From the NCBI GenBank assembly GCA_029817715.1, contig JARUPY010000314.1:96867-160866 (forward strand): a DNA stretch of 64,000 nt, in the 5' to 3' direction. The first letter of the stretch is position 1. Every line of letters begins with the position of its first letter. The stretch is from Melastoma dodecandrum (Eukaryota > Streptophyta > Magnoliopsida > Myrtales > Melastomataceae). This document shows positions 1 through 9,802 of the stretch, in pieces. Both the position numbers and the translations under genes were made by a program. The notes below the pieces were generated by a model. That model ran no database searches. It was not told the DNA's origin and saw only the letters and a list, made by a program, of their open reading frames with translations.

Positions 1-1
1 G

Positions 2-2282
2 CTGACCCTGGTCGGCGTGATCTTCGTCTTCCAGTGTTTCACGCCCACGTTGCCCCAGGCCGGCCTCGATCCGTCGTGGATCGCCGTCATGGGCGAGGCG
101 GCCGACAGGCCGGCGCGCTGGGGCATCGACACGATCTTCACCTACGGGCCGGCCTCGCCCCTGGTGACCGGCTATGCCAATGCCGCCCTGTTCACCCGGA
201 CGCTGCCGCTGCAGGCCGGCTTCGCGGCGCTGTTCGGCTGGTGCGCGGCCCTCGTGCTCTGCCGCGGTTCGCGACGCCGCGCCCTCGCCGGCACGGCCGC
301 CTGCGCGCTGATGCTGGCGGCGGCGCGCGGCCTGCCGGACGTCCTGTTCCTCGCCCTGCCCGCCCTGCTGCTGCTCGTCGCCCTCGATCCGGGGCGCGGC
401 CGGGCCATCGACCCTACGCTTCGCGTCGGGGCCGCCGCCCTGGGGCTGACCGCCATGGTGAAGATGAGCTTCCCGCTCGCCGCGCTGCCGGTCCTGGCGC
501 TCGTCGACGGGCTCGCGGTCGCGCGGCGGCGCCCGCCCCTGCACCTCGCGCCTCTTCGCGGCCGGCGTCGCGGCGGGCGCGCTGCTCTACGGGCAGCGCC
601 TCGGCGACCTCCCCGCCTATGCCGCCATGCAGGGCGAGGTGGTGGAGGGCTACGCGGCCGCCATGGCGATCGACGGGCCGACATGGGACCTCGCGTCCTG
701 CCTGGTCCTGGCCGCCGCCCTGCTGGCGCTGCTGGCGGTCGCGGGCCGCCGGCCCGGGACCCCGCCCCGGAGCGGCATGGCCGCCGTCGCGGTGGCGGGG
801 ATCGGGATCGCGCTGCTGTTCCTGTTCAAGGCCGGCTTCATCCGCCACGACCGCCACGCCCTCACGGCCTGGACGGGGCTGGCGCTGCTCGGCACCGTGG
901 CGGCCTGGAGCCTGCTTCCCGACGGCGCGGCCCTGGCGGTCACCGCCGTGGCCTGCCTCGTGGTGCTGGTCTACGCGCCGGTCCTGACCGTGCGCCAGAC
1001 GGTCCGCCAGGGGCGCGGCCCGGCCCTGGCCCGGCTCTATCGCGACTGGCTCGTCGCGGGGCCGGGCCGTCAGCTCGCGGGCGCCGCCGCGCTGCTGGCC
1101 GACCCCGGCGGGGCCCCGGCGCGGCTCGCGGCCGCCAAGACGGCCGCCTGGTCGGAGATCGCCGCGGCGGGGCCGCTGGCCCCCCTGGCCGGCGCCGTCG
1201 ACATCCTGCCCTCCGCCCAGACGCGGGTCATGGCGGCCGGCCTCGCCTATCGGGGACGGCCGAGCTTCCAGGAATACGGCACCTACACGGCCGGTCTCGC
1301 GGCCGCCCACCGCGCCTTCCTCGAAGGGCCCCGGGCGCCGCGCTGGATGCTCTTCGGCCCCGAGACGGCGCGGGGCGACATGGCGCTCGACGGCCGCGTG
1401 CCGGGCACCACCGAGGGCGCGCTCTGGCCCGACCTCCTGCGCCTCTACCGGCCCGACCACCGCGCGGGCGCGCTGGTGGCGCTGGAGCGGCGCGCCGAAC
1501 CCGCCCCGCTCGCCTTCGCCCCGGCGCGGACCCGCGTCACGGGCTTCGGCGACGGGACGCCCCTCGACGGCGCCGGCCCCGTCTGGGCGACGCTCGACAT
1601 CCGGCCGACCCTCGCGGGCCGCGTCCTGTCGGCCCTGTTCCGCCCGCCGCTGCTGAGGCTCGCGGTCCGGTTCGCCGACGGCACCGAGCGGCGCTTCCGC
1701 CTCGTCCCCGCCCTGGCGGCCGCCGGCTTCCTCCTGGCAATCGGTCGTCGAACAATGCCTCCGAATTACGAGACGCTGTCGGCCGGGCGACCGCCCGCCC
1801 CGGGGCGCCGCGTCACCGGATTCGCCGTCGAGGCCTCGCGGGCGGCGCGCCTCTTCTACGCGCGCGACATCGCGGTCAGCCTCCGGGACATGGACGTGTC
1901 GGGCCTCGGAGCCGGGGCGGCGCCCCCCGCCACGCCGGCGGCGGCGCTGGCGGCGGCCGGCCCGCCCGTCCGGCAGGGCGCCTCGGAGATCCTGAGCCTG
2001 CCGGTCTGGGGCCTGCCCGCGGCGGGCGGGCACAGGCAGATCGCATTGCGCTACCGGGCGGATCCCGAGGCCGAGGCGGTCTGCGCCGCGGTCTTTCCGG
2101 CGGACGGCAGCGGCGCCACCCTGGCGCGCCGCTGCCTCGGGGCCGGCGACGAGGACGGCGTCGCCTTCGCGCTCGACCTGCCCGATTCGGTCACGGAACT
2201 CGCGCTGGAGACGGGTTGCGCGTCCCTGCCCTGCGGCGGCGCCTGGACGGCGGAAGACGGCGGGACCGCCGCCGTCAGGTGA
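2..2282 (+). CDS. Uncharacterised multi-pass membrane protein, 5' end outside the window, one frameshift
   Basis: The reading frame is already open at the left edge, so the N-terminus lies upstream. A hydrophobic helix at positions 2-50 is followed by the motif DPSW and then FTYGP, then repeated Leu/Ala-rich helices. Around positions 530-545 the frame shifts: the next transmembrane segment (LFAAGVAAGALLYGQR) and everything to the stop are in another frame. The last 300 or so residues look soluble, with few hydrophobic helices. The DPSW...FTYGP pattern is one I associate with large uncharacterised integral membrane proteins of alphaproteobacteria, some placed near glycosyltransferases, but I cannot assign a reaction. 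It converges on the PheC-like gene 21 nt downstream. The frameshift is probably a read error. Confidence 0.6.
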
Positions 2283-2303
2283 TCCCCTTCGCCGGAGGCG
2301 AGG

Positions 2304-3070
2304 TCAGGGACGCCCCTCGGCCTCCTTCAGCACCGCGGCCCAGCGGCCGGAGGACACCTCGTCGGCGAGGAAGCCGTCGACGGCCCGCTCGAGGTCGGGG
2401 TCCTTCTGCAGCAGGAAGGCGTTCTGGAAGCGGGTGAAGGGCTCGGCCACGGCGACGGCGCAGAGCTCGGGATGGACCATGGCATCGTGGTCGACCTCGA
2501 CGCCGTCGGTGACCATCACGTCCTGCCGCCCGGCCACGATCTCCTGCGCGATGCGGGCGTTGTCGGGAAAGACCGTCACGGCGGCGTGGGACAGGGCGGC
2601 CCTGGCGAAGGCCTCGTTGCTGCCGCCGGGATTGACCACGACGCGGACCTCCGGCCGGTCGATCGCCGCCACCGTGGCGAACCGGTCCTTGTGTCGGCGC
2701 AGCGCGCCACGGGCCGCTTGCCGTCGTCGACCAGCACGGTCGAGAAGGCCGCCCAGTCGCGCCGCGCCGGGGTGATCGAGATGCCGCCGACCGCCATGTC
2801 GAAACGGCCCGCCTTGGCGTCCTCGGCGAGTCTTCCCCAGGTCGTCGGGACCCAGACGACCTTCAGGCCGAGATGCCGGCCGAGGCGCTCCGCCTCGGTG
2901 ACGTCGGCGCCGGCGTAGCTGCCGTCCGGCTGCCGGATGCTGAAAGGCGCGTAGTCCCCCGGCGTGCCGACCCGCAGGACGCCGCCGGCGGACCTCGCAT
3001 CGGCGAACGTGCCGGCGGCGGCCGGCAGGACGGCGAGGCAGAGGAACGGGAGGGCGAGGGCGAGGCGCAT
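2304..3070 (-). CDS. Periplasmic PheC-like solute-binding-fold protein (cyclohexadienyl dehydratase type), one frameshift
   Basis: A signal peptide (MRLALALPFLCLAVLPAAAG) is followed by a type-2 periplasmic binding fold with GVLRVGTPGDYAPFS, VGGISITPARR, DDGKRPVARCAD, then VVVNPGGSNEAFARA, FPDN, MVTDGVEVDHDAM and HPELCAV. The ordered motifs FS..DGK.P..RC, NPGG.NE.FARA, PDN, TD..E and HPELCAV are those of periplasmic cyclohexadienyl/arogenate dehydratase PheC, which makes phenylpyruvate or phenylalanine from prephenate or arogenate. Amino-acid ABC binding proteins share the fold, so transport is the alternative, but no permease or ATPase gene is next to it. The frame breaks near 2690-2697, just after RCAD. 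With one base restored the product is about 255 residues, close to the PheC length. Confidence 0.7.
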
Positions 3071-3245
3071 GGGGATCGGTTTCCGGCCGGAGGGCGGGCG
3101 ATCTTGGCGTCCCGGCGGCGGCGGGGCAAGCCGCGCCCCGTCACGGGGATGGGGCCGGACATCCTGTCGTGCGGCGTCCGGCCGATGGTCTCGCGGTCCG
3201 GCCGCCGTGCCGGGGCGAGCGGGAGCGATCGATCGGATCCCCGAA

Positions 3246-3383
3246 TCACCCCTTCTTCTTGGAGATCGGCTCGGTCTGGCCCTTGGACATCAGGCTCGAA
3301 GCCGGCGTCGCGGCGGCCTTCGCCTTCGCGTCCTTCTTGGGCTTCTTCTTTTCCTTGTTGCTGCGCTGCTCGCCGTTGGCCAT
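3246..3383 (-). CDS. Small, very basic Lys/Ala-rich protein (45 aa)
   Basis: The product begins MANGEQRSNKEKKKPKK and ends with EPISKKKG. About a third of its residues are Lys or Arg and it has no hydrophobic segment. The ATG at 3383 starts an uninterrupted 46-codon frame. Short Lys-rich proteins with the pattern MA.G..RSN.E.KKPKK and a KKG or KKK tail are common as conserved hypotheticals in Rhizobiales. Their role is unknown to me, and nucleic-acid binding is only a guess from charge. It lies divergent from nothing obvious: the PheC-like gene is downstream on the same strand after about 175 nt. Confidence 0.6.
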   Translation of the reverse strand: MANGEQRSNKEKKKPKKDAKAKAAATPASSLMSKGQTEPISKKKG

Positions 3384-3760
3384 GGTTATCCTCCGCGGTC
3401 CCTGGTTGACGCCGGCGGATCCGCCGGCCGGGACAGGATAGGCGCGCGCGGCCCGCGACCGCTAGACCAGATCGCGATCAGGTGGGGTCACCTGGTCGCG
3501 TGAAGATGGTCCTGGAAACAGAACCTTAGGCCTGGAGCCGCGCGCCGGGGCGGGCCGCGACAGCTTTGGAGCAGGATCGGCTTCGCCTGAGCGTTTGCGA
3601 ATGAAGGCCCGTATGGCTGCAAGCGGAGGAAGGTCCCTCGGTGCTTTCGAAGGGCATCCGGGCACGCGATCGGTAGATTTTCAGGCTCTGAGGCGAGAGC
3701 GCTCCGGACCCCGCGAACGGGCCCGCGCGCGAGGGCTGGCGCGCCTTCGTCCCGTTCCGG
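3384..3760. other. Gene-free stretch (about 380 bp)
   Basis: Between the 45-aa ORF and the DUF6496-like gene I find only the inverted repeat at 3473-3500. Frames here are open by composition but lack codon structure or recognisable motifs. Any promoter for the 45-aa gene must lie here, but I cannot pick one. Confidence 0.4.
3473..3500. repeat. Short imperfect inverted repeat
   Basis: Arms CGCGATCAGGT (3473-3483) and ACCTGGTCGCG (3490-3500) pair with one mismatch around a 6-nt loop. There is no T-tract on either side, so it does not look like an intrinsic terminator. It may be one copy of a dispersed palindrome or an operator upstream of the small basic ORF. Confidence 0.4.
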
Positions 3761-4105
3761 TCAGGCGGTCAGGGCCTTCAGCAGGTCGGCCTTGCTCATC
3801 CGGGACCGGTTCGGGATGCCGCGGCGGCGGGCCTCGTCGTAGAGGGCGGCCCGGGTGGTCGCGCCCTCGTGGAGGGCCTGCGGCGTCAGGCCCTGGCGCT
3901 CGCGGCGCCTCGTGCGGGCGAAATTGTGCCGGTTGGTGGCATCGTCGACCCTGTCGCTGGCGCCCGCCTCGCTCAGGGCCATGGCGATCGCCTGGCGGGG
4001 ATCCCGCACCGGCTCCCCGTCGTTGCGGCGCAGTTCGCCGTGCTTGAACTCGTGCATGACGCGCGCGACCGTCCTCTTCTGGGCGGGCGTCTGATGGGTC
4101 GCCAT
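3761..4105 (-). CDS. DUF6496-like protein with C-terminal Rho-N/SAP-like helix (114 aa)
   Basis: The product starts MATHQTPAQKRTVARVMHEF and continues KHGELRRNDGEPVRDPRQAIAMALSEAG, the hallmark of the short DUF6496 family (MHEFK.G.L, then K.P.QAIAIALSEAG). The C-terminal 40 residues add ARRRGIPNRSRMSKADLLKAL, a segment like the Rho N-terminal or SAP nucleic-acid-binding helix-loop-helix. The ATG at 4105 has GGGAG about 8 nt upstream. Function is unknown. The two modules suggest a small DNA- or RNA-binding protein, which is inference only. Confidence 0.7.
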   Translation of the reverse strand: MATHQTPAQKRTVARVMHEFKHGELRRNDGEPVRDPRQAIAMALSEAGASDRVDDATNRHNFARTRRRERQGLTPQALHEGATTRAALYDEARRRGIPNRSRMSKADLLKALTA

Positions 4106-4206
4106 GGCGATCGCTCCCGAGAATCTTGGGGTGACGGCGGTCCAACGCGGCGCCCCCCGCCCGGGTTCGCGGCCGGCGGCGGGGCGCCGGCCGGGGACGG
4201 GAGGGC

Positions 4207-4455
4207 TCAGGCCCCGCGCATCGCCTCGATCACGGCGGAGAGCCGGGCCCGGCCCTCGTCGGTGAAGGCGGCCCTGTTGCCCTCGCGCCGGGCGAGTCCC
4301 GCCTCCTCGAGCTCCCGGATGGCGTCGGGATCGGCCGAATGGCCGGCGCCGTCCTGCAGGACGACGTCGATCACGGGCTCGCCCGACGACAATTGATGAT
4401 AGGCGGCGAAGGCGAAAACCCCGATGGCCTTGTCGCTCAGCGTCTTGGACGGCAT
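4207..4455 (-). CDS. Small conserved hypothetical, winged-helix-like (82 aa)
   Basis: The product begins MPSKTLSDKAIGVFAFAAYH and ends with EGRARLSAVIEAMRGA. The C-terminal half (AIRELEEAGLARREGNRAAFTDEGRARL) has the pattern of a recognition helix plus wing, as in MarR/HTH-like transcriptional regulators, but the protein is too short for a full MarR fold. It lies about 100 nt upstream of the DUF6496-like gene on the same strand, so the two could be cotranscribed. I do not recognise a named family. Confidence 0.5.
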   Translation of the reverse strand: MPSKTLSDKAIGVFAFAAYHQLSSGEPVIDVVLQDGAGHSADPDAIRELEEAGLARREGNRAAFTDEGRARLSAVIEAMRGA

Positions 4456-4723
4456 CAGTCTGCTCCCCGTTGCGGTGTCCGGCCCCCGGTCGGGGGTGGC
4501 AGGATGGCGAAGCCGCGGTCGCCGGACGCATCGCGGCCCTGCGGCACGGCCCGATCCCGACGGCGGCGCCGCGGCGCGCTTCCCTGGTCGACGCAATGCC
4601 GCGGCTCGCCGCTTGGTTCGGCGGCGGGGGCCGACGCGTTGCCGCAGTTGCACGCCGCGCCGCCGCCCTCCAGATGACCGCCATGCCCAAGCGCCCCCTT
4701 CCCTCCCCGACGGATGTCCCGGC

Positions 4724-5563
4724 ATGAGGCGCGACGGACGCGGACCGCCCCCGCCCCGGCCGATGCCCGTCTGCCCGCTCTGCGACCGGCCCATCCCGCC
4801 CGGCGCCAAGTCGAGCCGCCACCACCTCGTGCCCAAGCTGAAGGGCGGCGCGAGGCTCGGCACCGTCCACCTCCACCAGCTCTGCCACAGCGCCATCCAC
4901 GCCCGCTTCTCGGAGGCCGAGATCGCGCGGCGACTCAGCGACGTTCCGAGCCTCAGGGCCGATCCGGCCCTCGCGGATTTCCTGGCCTGGGTCCGCACCA
5001 AGCCGGACGATTTCCACGCCCCGACCCGTCCGACCCGCGACCGGCGCGGCCGAGGCGACAGAACTCGGTGCATTGACGCGCGGGCCGGCCAGTCATGGCC
5101 GGCGCCGGCGCGGATCTCGCCTCGGCCTGTTCGGTCGAGAGGCGGGGCCCGGGGCCATGCGGGCGGCCCGACATCTTGCCGGTCCGATCGCCGCCGGATG
5201 TCGGGACGCGGCCGGCGGCCCGAGGGCCGTAAAGACCGGCCGATCTCCCTTGCAGGGCCAGAAGAACCGCGGGCCTCGACCCGCTCGAGACTGTCCCGTC
5301 CGGGGCCGGACGAGCCCTCGACGTTTCGCGGAGCTTCGGCGTACCGGCCCGGGACCGAATCAGGTGCGCGGACTTGCCGGCCGACCGGGGCCGGGTCGCG
5401 AGCCGATGCCGCCCGTCGAGGGCCGGAACAGCGGCGGCGGCCCGGCCGCGGGTCCCCACCAGCGATGTGCCGCAACAGGACGGAAATCGACAGTTGTGGA
5501 CTGCCGCGATCTTCACTGTGTTGCCGAATTCAATGTCTTGATTCCAGACCTCCGAGGCCCTAA
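4724..5563 (+). CDS. HNH endonuclease-type zinc protein (recognisable part about 100 aa)
   Basis: From the ATG at 4724 the protein runs through CPLCDRPIPPGAKSSRHHLV, then PKLKGGARLGTVHLHQLCHS and AIHARFSEAEIARRL, and ends its recognisable part at FLAWVRTKPDDFHAP. The CxxC pair, HHLVPK and LHQLCH...IHA are the zinc and catalytic elements of a small HNH-nuclease family usually about 90-110 residues long. The frame stays open to 5563, but the sequence after about 5030 has no family match. A switch of frame near 5040 would end the protein at 5076, which fits the family better, so the true 3' end is uncertain. Roles of these short HNH proteins are not established. Confidence 0.5.
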   Translation: MRRDGRGPPPPRPMPVCPLCDRPIPPGAKSSRHHLVPKLKGGARLGTVHLHQLCHSAIHARFSEAEIARRLSDVPSLRADPALADFLAWVRTKPDDFHAPTRPTRDRRGRGDRTRCIDARAGQSWPAPARISPRPVRSRGGARGHAGGPTSCRSDRRRMSGRGRRPEGRKDRPISLAGPEEPRASTRSRLSRPGPDEPSTFRGASAYRPGTESGARTCRPTGAGSRADAARRGPEQRRRPGRGSPPAMCRNRTEIDSCGLPRSSLCCRIQCLDSRPPRP

Positions 5564-5566
5564 CCT
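5538..5566 (+). promoter_or_regulatory. Possible promoter of the AT-hook-like gene
   Basis: TTGATT (5538-5543) and TAACCT (5561-5566) are separated by 17 nt in a locally AT-richer patch, about 80 nt before the start at 5646. The match to sigma-70-type boxes is moderate. Confidence 0.3.
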
Positions 5567-5645
5567 GAATTGACAGGTGATCCTCGCACCCGACAAGCGT
5601 CGCCGATGACGGCGGGATCCCTGGTTTTTCTAAAGTGTGATAACG

Positions 5646-6218
5646 ATGAAGTTTCAACCGAAAAGGTTCGTGGTCGAGGTGAAGCGCGGCACGAGCCGCG
5701 CGGCATTTTCCTCCCCGGATACCGGTACCGACAAGTTCAGCAATGCCGAGGCCATGTTGTTCGGCACGCCCCGCAAGGTGGAACCTGTCCCGAGCCGCCA
5801 GAAGGCGCAGGCGGAGGGGGAAGCCCCGCGGCGGATCCTGAGATCCCTGATCGAGCCGCCCGCGCCGGAGCCGATGATCGAGGAGCCGGCCGAGCGCCCG
5901 CGGCGCGGCCGCAAGCCCGGCTCCAAGAACCGGCCGAAAGACCTCGCCATCGCGGCGGGGCCGGCGCCCGCCGCCCCGCAGCTGAGCGACGCGGTCCTGG
6001 CCTTCATGGCGGAGTCCGAGCCCGCCCCGGTCGCCTCGCCCCCCGACCTCCCGGCCGAGGCGGCCGCACCCGACACGCTGGCGGAGGCCGGCCAGGGCCG
6101 CCGCCCCCGCCTGCGCCAACGGTCCAGCATCCTCAGGCGCTACGTGCTGGGCCTCGAACCGCAACCCGGCCAGACGGGATCCCTGCGGGCCCGCAGGCAG
6201 GCCCGCGCGGCGCTCTGA
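5646..6218 (+). CDS. Conserved hypothetical with AT-hook-like core (190 aa)
   Basis: The product starts MKFQPKRFVVEVKRGTSRAA and is followed by FSSPDTGTDKFSNAEAMLFG. The middle carries RPRRGRKPGSKNRPK, an AT-hook-like GRKPGSKN motif, and the C-terminus is Arg-rich (RQRSSILRRYVLGLEP). An in-frame GTG lies 9 nt upstream at 5637, but the ATG fits better with the conserved-looking MKF.PKRFVVEVKRG start. The composition suggests a DNA-associated protein. Proteins of this form occur as hypotheticals in Methylobacterium-like genomes, and I know of no assigned function. Confidence 0.55.
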   Translation: MKFQPKRFVVEVKRGTSRAAFSSPDTGTDKFSNAEAMLFGTPRKVEPVPSRQKAQAEGEAPRRILRSLIEPPAPEPMIEEPAERPRRGRKPGSKNRPKDLAIAAGPAPAAPQLSDAVLAFMAESEPAPVASPPDLPAEAAAPDTLAEAGQGRRPRLRQRSSILRRYVLGLEPQPGQTGSLRARRQARAAL

Positions 6219-6272
6219 CCCGACGGGGGCCGGGCAGCCGCGCCGCCGCGCGAGGTCGTCCCGCGCGCGCGC

Positions 6273-7774
6273 TCAAGCATCGATCCCGCCGAGACACAGC
6301 ATCTTGACCTCGATATAGTCCTCGATGCCGTATTTCGAGCCTTCGCGGCCCAGGCCCGACTGCTTGACGCCGCCGAACGGCGCCACTTCGGTCGAGATGA
6401 CACCCTCGTTAATGCCGATGATGCCGTATTCGAGCGCCTCGGCGACGCGGAAGATGCGGCCGATGTCGCGGCTGTAGAAATAGGCGGCGAGCCCGAACTC
6501 GGTGTCGTTGGCCATCTCGATGGCCTCGGCATCGGTCTCGAAGCGGAACAGCGGCGCCACCGGGCCGAAGGTCTCGTCCGAGAAGAGCTCGGCCTCGGGC
6601 GACACGTCCGCCAGAACGGTCGGGGTTGAAGAAGGGTGCCGCCGAGCGCATGGGGCGCACCGCCCGTCAGGACGCGGGCGCCGCGCCGGACCGCGTCGTC
6701 GACGTGGCGCTGCACCTTGCCGAGCGCGTTGCGGTTGATGAGGGGACCCTGGGTGACGCCCTCGTCCAGGCCGTCGCCCACCTTGAGGCCGCGCACGGCT
6801 TCGACCAGCTTGGCGGCGAACGCGTCATACACGCCCGCCTGCACCAGCAAGCGGTTGGCGCAGACGCAGGTCTGGCCGGTGTTCCGGTATTTCGACGCCA
6901 TGGCGCCCTTCACGGCGGCATCGAGATCGGCGTCGTCGAAGACGATGAAGGGGGCGTTGCCGCCGAGCTCCATGCTCGTCTTCTTGATCGTCGGCGCGCA
7001 TTGCGCGAGCAGGATGGCGCCGACGCGGGTCGAACCCGTGAAGGACAGCTTGCGCACCAGTGGGTTCTCGCAGAGTTCCTTGCCGCTTTCCGAGGCGTCC
7101 CCGGTCACGACGTTGCACACGCCCGGCGGCAGGCCGGCGCGCTCGGCCAGCACCGCGACGGCGAGGGCCGAGAAGGGCGTGTCGTCGGCCGGGCGGATGA
7201 CGCCCGCGCAGCCGGCCGCCCAGCCGGGGCCGGCCTTGCGGGTGATCATGGCGGTGGGGAAATTCCAGGGCGTGATGGCGGCGAAGACCCCGATGGGCTC
7301 CTTCTGCACGATGATGCGCCGGCCCGCGACGTTCTGCGGGATCGTGTCGCCGTAGACGCGCTTGCCCTCCTCGGCGAACCATTCGATGAAACTCGCCGCA
7401 TAGGCGATCTCGCCGCGCGCCTCGGCCAGGGGCTTGCCCTGTTCGGCCGTCATGATGCGGGCGAGGTCCTCCTGGTTCTCCAGCATCAGGTCGAAGAGCC
7501 GCCGCAGGATGGCGGCCCGGTCCTTGGCGGTCCTGGCGCGCCAGCCCGCCTGGGCGGCGTGGGCCGCCGCGATGGCCTCGCCGATCTCGGCCCGCGACAG
7601 GGAGGGGACGCGGCCGATGACGGCGCCGGTCGCGGGATTGGTGACGGCGATCGTTGCGCCGTCCCGGGCGGTGATCCACCGTCCGCCGACGTGATTGGCC
7701 TCGCGGAAGAGGTCGGGGTCCTTGAGCACGGGCGGTGCCGCGCGCGGGCTCTCCACTCCGGTCGCATGGGTCAT
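6273..7774 (-). CDS. gabD: NAD(P)-dependent succinate-semialdehyde dehydrogenase (ALDH family), frameshifted by homopolymer indels
   Basis: The enzyme oxidises succinate semialdehyde to succinate, the last step of GABA degradation. Motifs in order are FAAITPWNFPTAMI, FTGSTRVG, MELGGNAPFIVFDDADL (general-base Glu) and NTGQTCVCANR (nucleophile Cys). The C-terminal VSPEAELFSDETFGPVAPLF and FGGVKQSGLGREGSKYGIEDY are in another frame. Two extra Cs near 6620-6640 explain this, restoring FFNPTVLADVSPEAE and a product of about 499 residues, the usual GabD length. In the cofactor loop the usual KPA reads RPA (GVIRPADDTPFSAL), an uncommon substitution. The ATG at 7774 has GGGAGAG upstream. An MFS transporter gene lies 245 nt upstream on the same strand and may share a substrate pathway. 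Confidence 0.85.
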
Positions 7775-8018
7775 GTCGGTCTCTCCCGCGGCTCGCGCGG
7801 CGGCTTCCCGCCGCCGACCCCTCTATGGCCCGGGTCGACCCCGCCCGATAGGGCGGAATCGCGGATCCGCGGGCGGATATCGATGCTTGCGCCGCGCTTT
7901 CCGGTATCGCCGCGCCCTCGGAACTCGTCGGCGGATCGCACCTGCGCCCGATGGCCCTTCGGATCCATCGCGACGACGTCCCTCGCCTTGCCGCGGAGGG
8001 ACATCCGTTCACGACCGC

Positions 8019-9382
8019 TCAGTCGCCGTCGTAGCCGTAGACTTCCGGCAGGATGAAGAGAGCGGCGAGCAAGCCGCAGAGCGGGAAGATGCAGACGAAG
8101 AGCGTGGCGCCGGCCTGCCCGACGGCGGCGAACAGCTGCGGGAACAGGAAGATCGACAGGAACGAGGGCAGCTTGACGAACATGTAGGCGAAGCCGCTGG
8201 CCGTGCCGCGATATTCCGGCTTGGCCACCACGGTCGGGATCGTCATGCAGTTCGAGGCGTCCCAGTAGTGGCCCCACAGCATGGCGGCGGCCGCGAAAGG
8301 CAGCAGCAGCGTATGGCCCGACCAGATCGCGAAGGCGGCGGCGAGCAGCGAGACGAGGACGATCGAGAAGCCCGCGATCGAGATGCCGCGATGGCCGATC
8401 TTGGGCGTCAGCAGCGGCCCGACCCAGCCCGACACGGCCGCGAACGTATAGAGGCCCATCAGCGCGAAATTGTTGCCGATGGTGGAGGAGACGCCCACCG
8501 TGGCGAAGATCACCGGCAGGTAGAAGCCGAAGGTGGCGAATTCCGAGCCCTGGGCGAAGCACGCGATCCAGCCGAAGATCGTGGCGCGCCAGCGGATCGG
8601 GTCCCGGCGCAGGTCCGCCAGGAAGGCGGCGGGGCGGGGCTTGGGCACCTCGACGTCCCGGTCGTGGCAGCATGGGCAGGTCGTCGCCGTACATGGCGGC
8701 CGCCGTGCGCTTGGCGTCCCGGAAGCGGCCGTGGCGCACCAGCCACACGGCCGTCTCGGGCAGGTCGTGGCGCATCAGCAGGATGACCAGGGCCGGCAGG
8801 GCGCCGAGGCCGAGCGTGATTCGCCACAGCAGCTCGTGGTCGAGGCCCACGACCAGGAACACCGCGATCACGGCCAGCGTCAGCACCTCGCCCACCGCGA
8901 ACATGAACTGCCAGCGGTTGCCCATCACCTCGCGCACGCCCTTGGGCATGGATTCCATGATGTAGGTGTAGCCGTTGGAGATGTCGGAGCCGAGCGGCAC
9001 GCCCAGAAGCAGCCGCACCACCACGAGCCAGCCGACGCTGGTCACGAAGGCCTGCGCCAGGGCGAGCACGATGAACAGCATCATCGTGGACAGGAACATG
9101 ATGCGCCGGCCGACCTTGTCGGCGAGCCAGCCGCCCAGGATGGCGCCGATCAGCGCCCCGCCCTGCGTACCGGCGGCGGCGAGGCCGAGCAGCGCGGGCG
9201 CTCGGGTTGTACTGTTCCTTGATGAAGATCAGCACGAAGGCGATCGAGTAGAGATCCCAGGCCTCGACCAGGATCGACGACAGCATCAGCCAGCCGACGC
9301 GGTTGCCCTTGGGATTGTAGTTGGTCACGAGGTGCTTGACGGCACCGTCCATCACCGCCTGCTGCGGCATCGCCATCGACAC
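8019..9382 (-). CDS. Major facilitator superfamily transporter (sugar-porter/MHS-like), two frameshifts
   Basis: Three frames join into one 12-helix MFS protein of about 454 residues. The N-terminal part has NRVGWLMLSSILVEAWDLYS (helix 1), the middle has GGWLADKVGRR (the loop 2-3 motif, continuing MFLSTMMLF) and MRHDLPETAVWLVRHGRF (central loop, as in sugar and metabolite:H+ symporters), and the C-terminal half has WIACFAQGSEFATFGFYLP and ends at PEVYGYDGD. Breaks lie near 9205 and near 8655. The start is probably GTG at 9382 (ATG at 9376 is also possible) after GGAGAG. The substrate cannot be told. The neighbouring dehydrogenase suggests a small carboxylate or related metabolite, as inference. 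Confidence 0.75.
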
Positions 9383-9802
9383 GTCATGCTCTCCCGATGC
9401 TACGCCCGTGCGATTCGCTCGCGCCTTCTCGGCCCAAGGAAGCCCGCGATGGGCCGCCGCTGTCAAGGCGAGGCCGGCACCGCCGAGGCCGCGAGCCGTC
9501 GATGTCCGGGCAATGTTCCATCCGGGCGATGATCATCGCGGCCCAGGCCTTCGAACAGATCGGCCGTCAGCTGTGACGCTACTCGCCCGGCAGGCCGTAA
9601 GTCCTGTTCTGATGGACCGATTCCCGATTCAATAATGGCGCTCCCGGCGGACGGCACTCAGCCGGACAGCGAATTCCGGGACATTGTCTGCCCAAAGAGC
9701 GCCCCTTTTTTGGACCCGCCGATCCCCTTGCTAGGGTCCGGTATCGGACCAGGATCCGGGCTGCCGCGGGGCCGGAGCGACGCCGGGCATCCCGCCGGAT
9801 GG
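9383..9802. other. Intergenic stretch between MFS and prpE genes (420 bp)
   Basis: Both flanking genes run on the minus strand, so this holds the prpE 3' flank and the MFS upstream region. I see a T6 run at 9705-9710 on the plus strand without a convincing stem, and no credible ORF. Nothing else can be supported. Confidence 0.3.
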
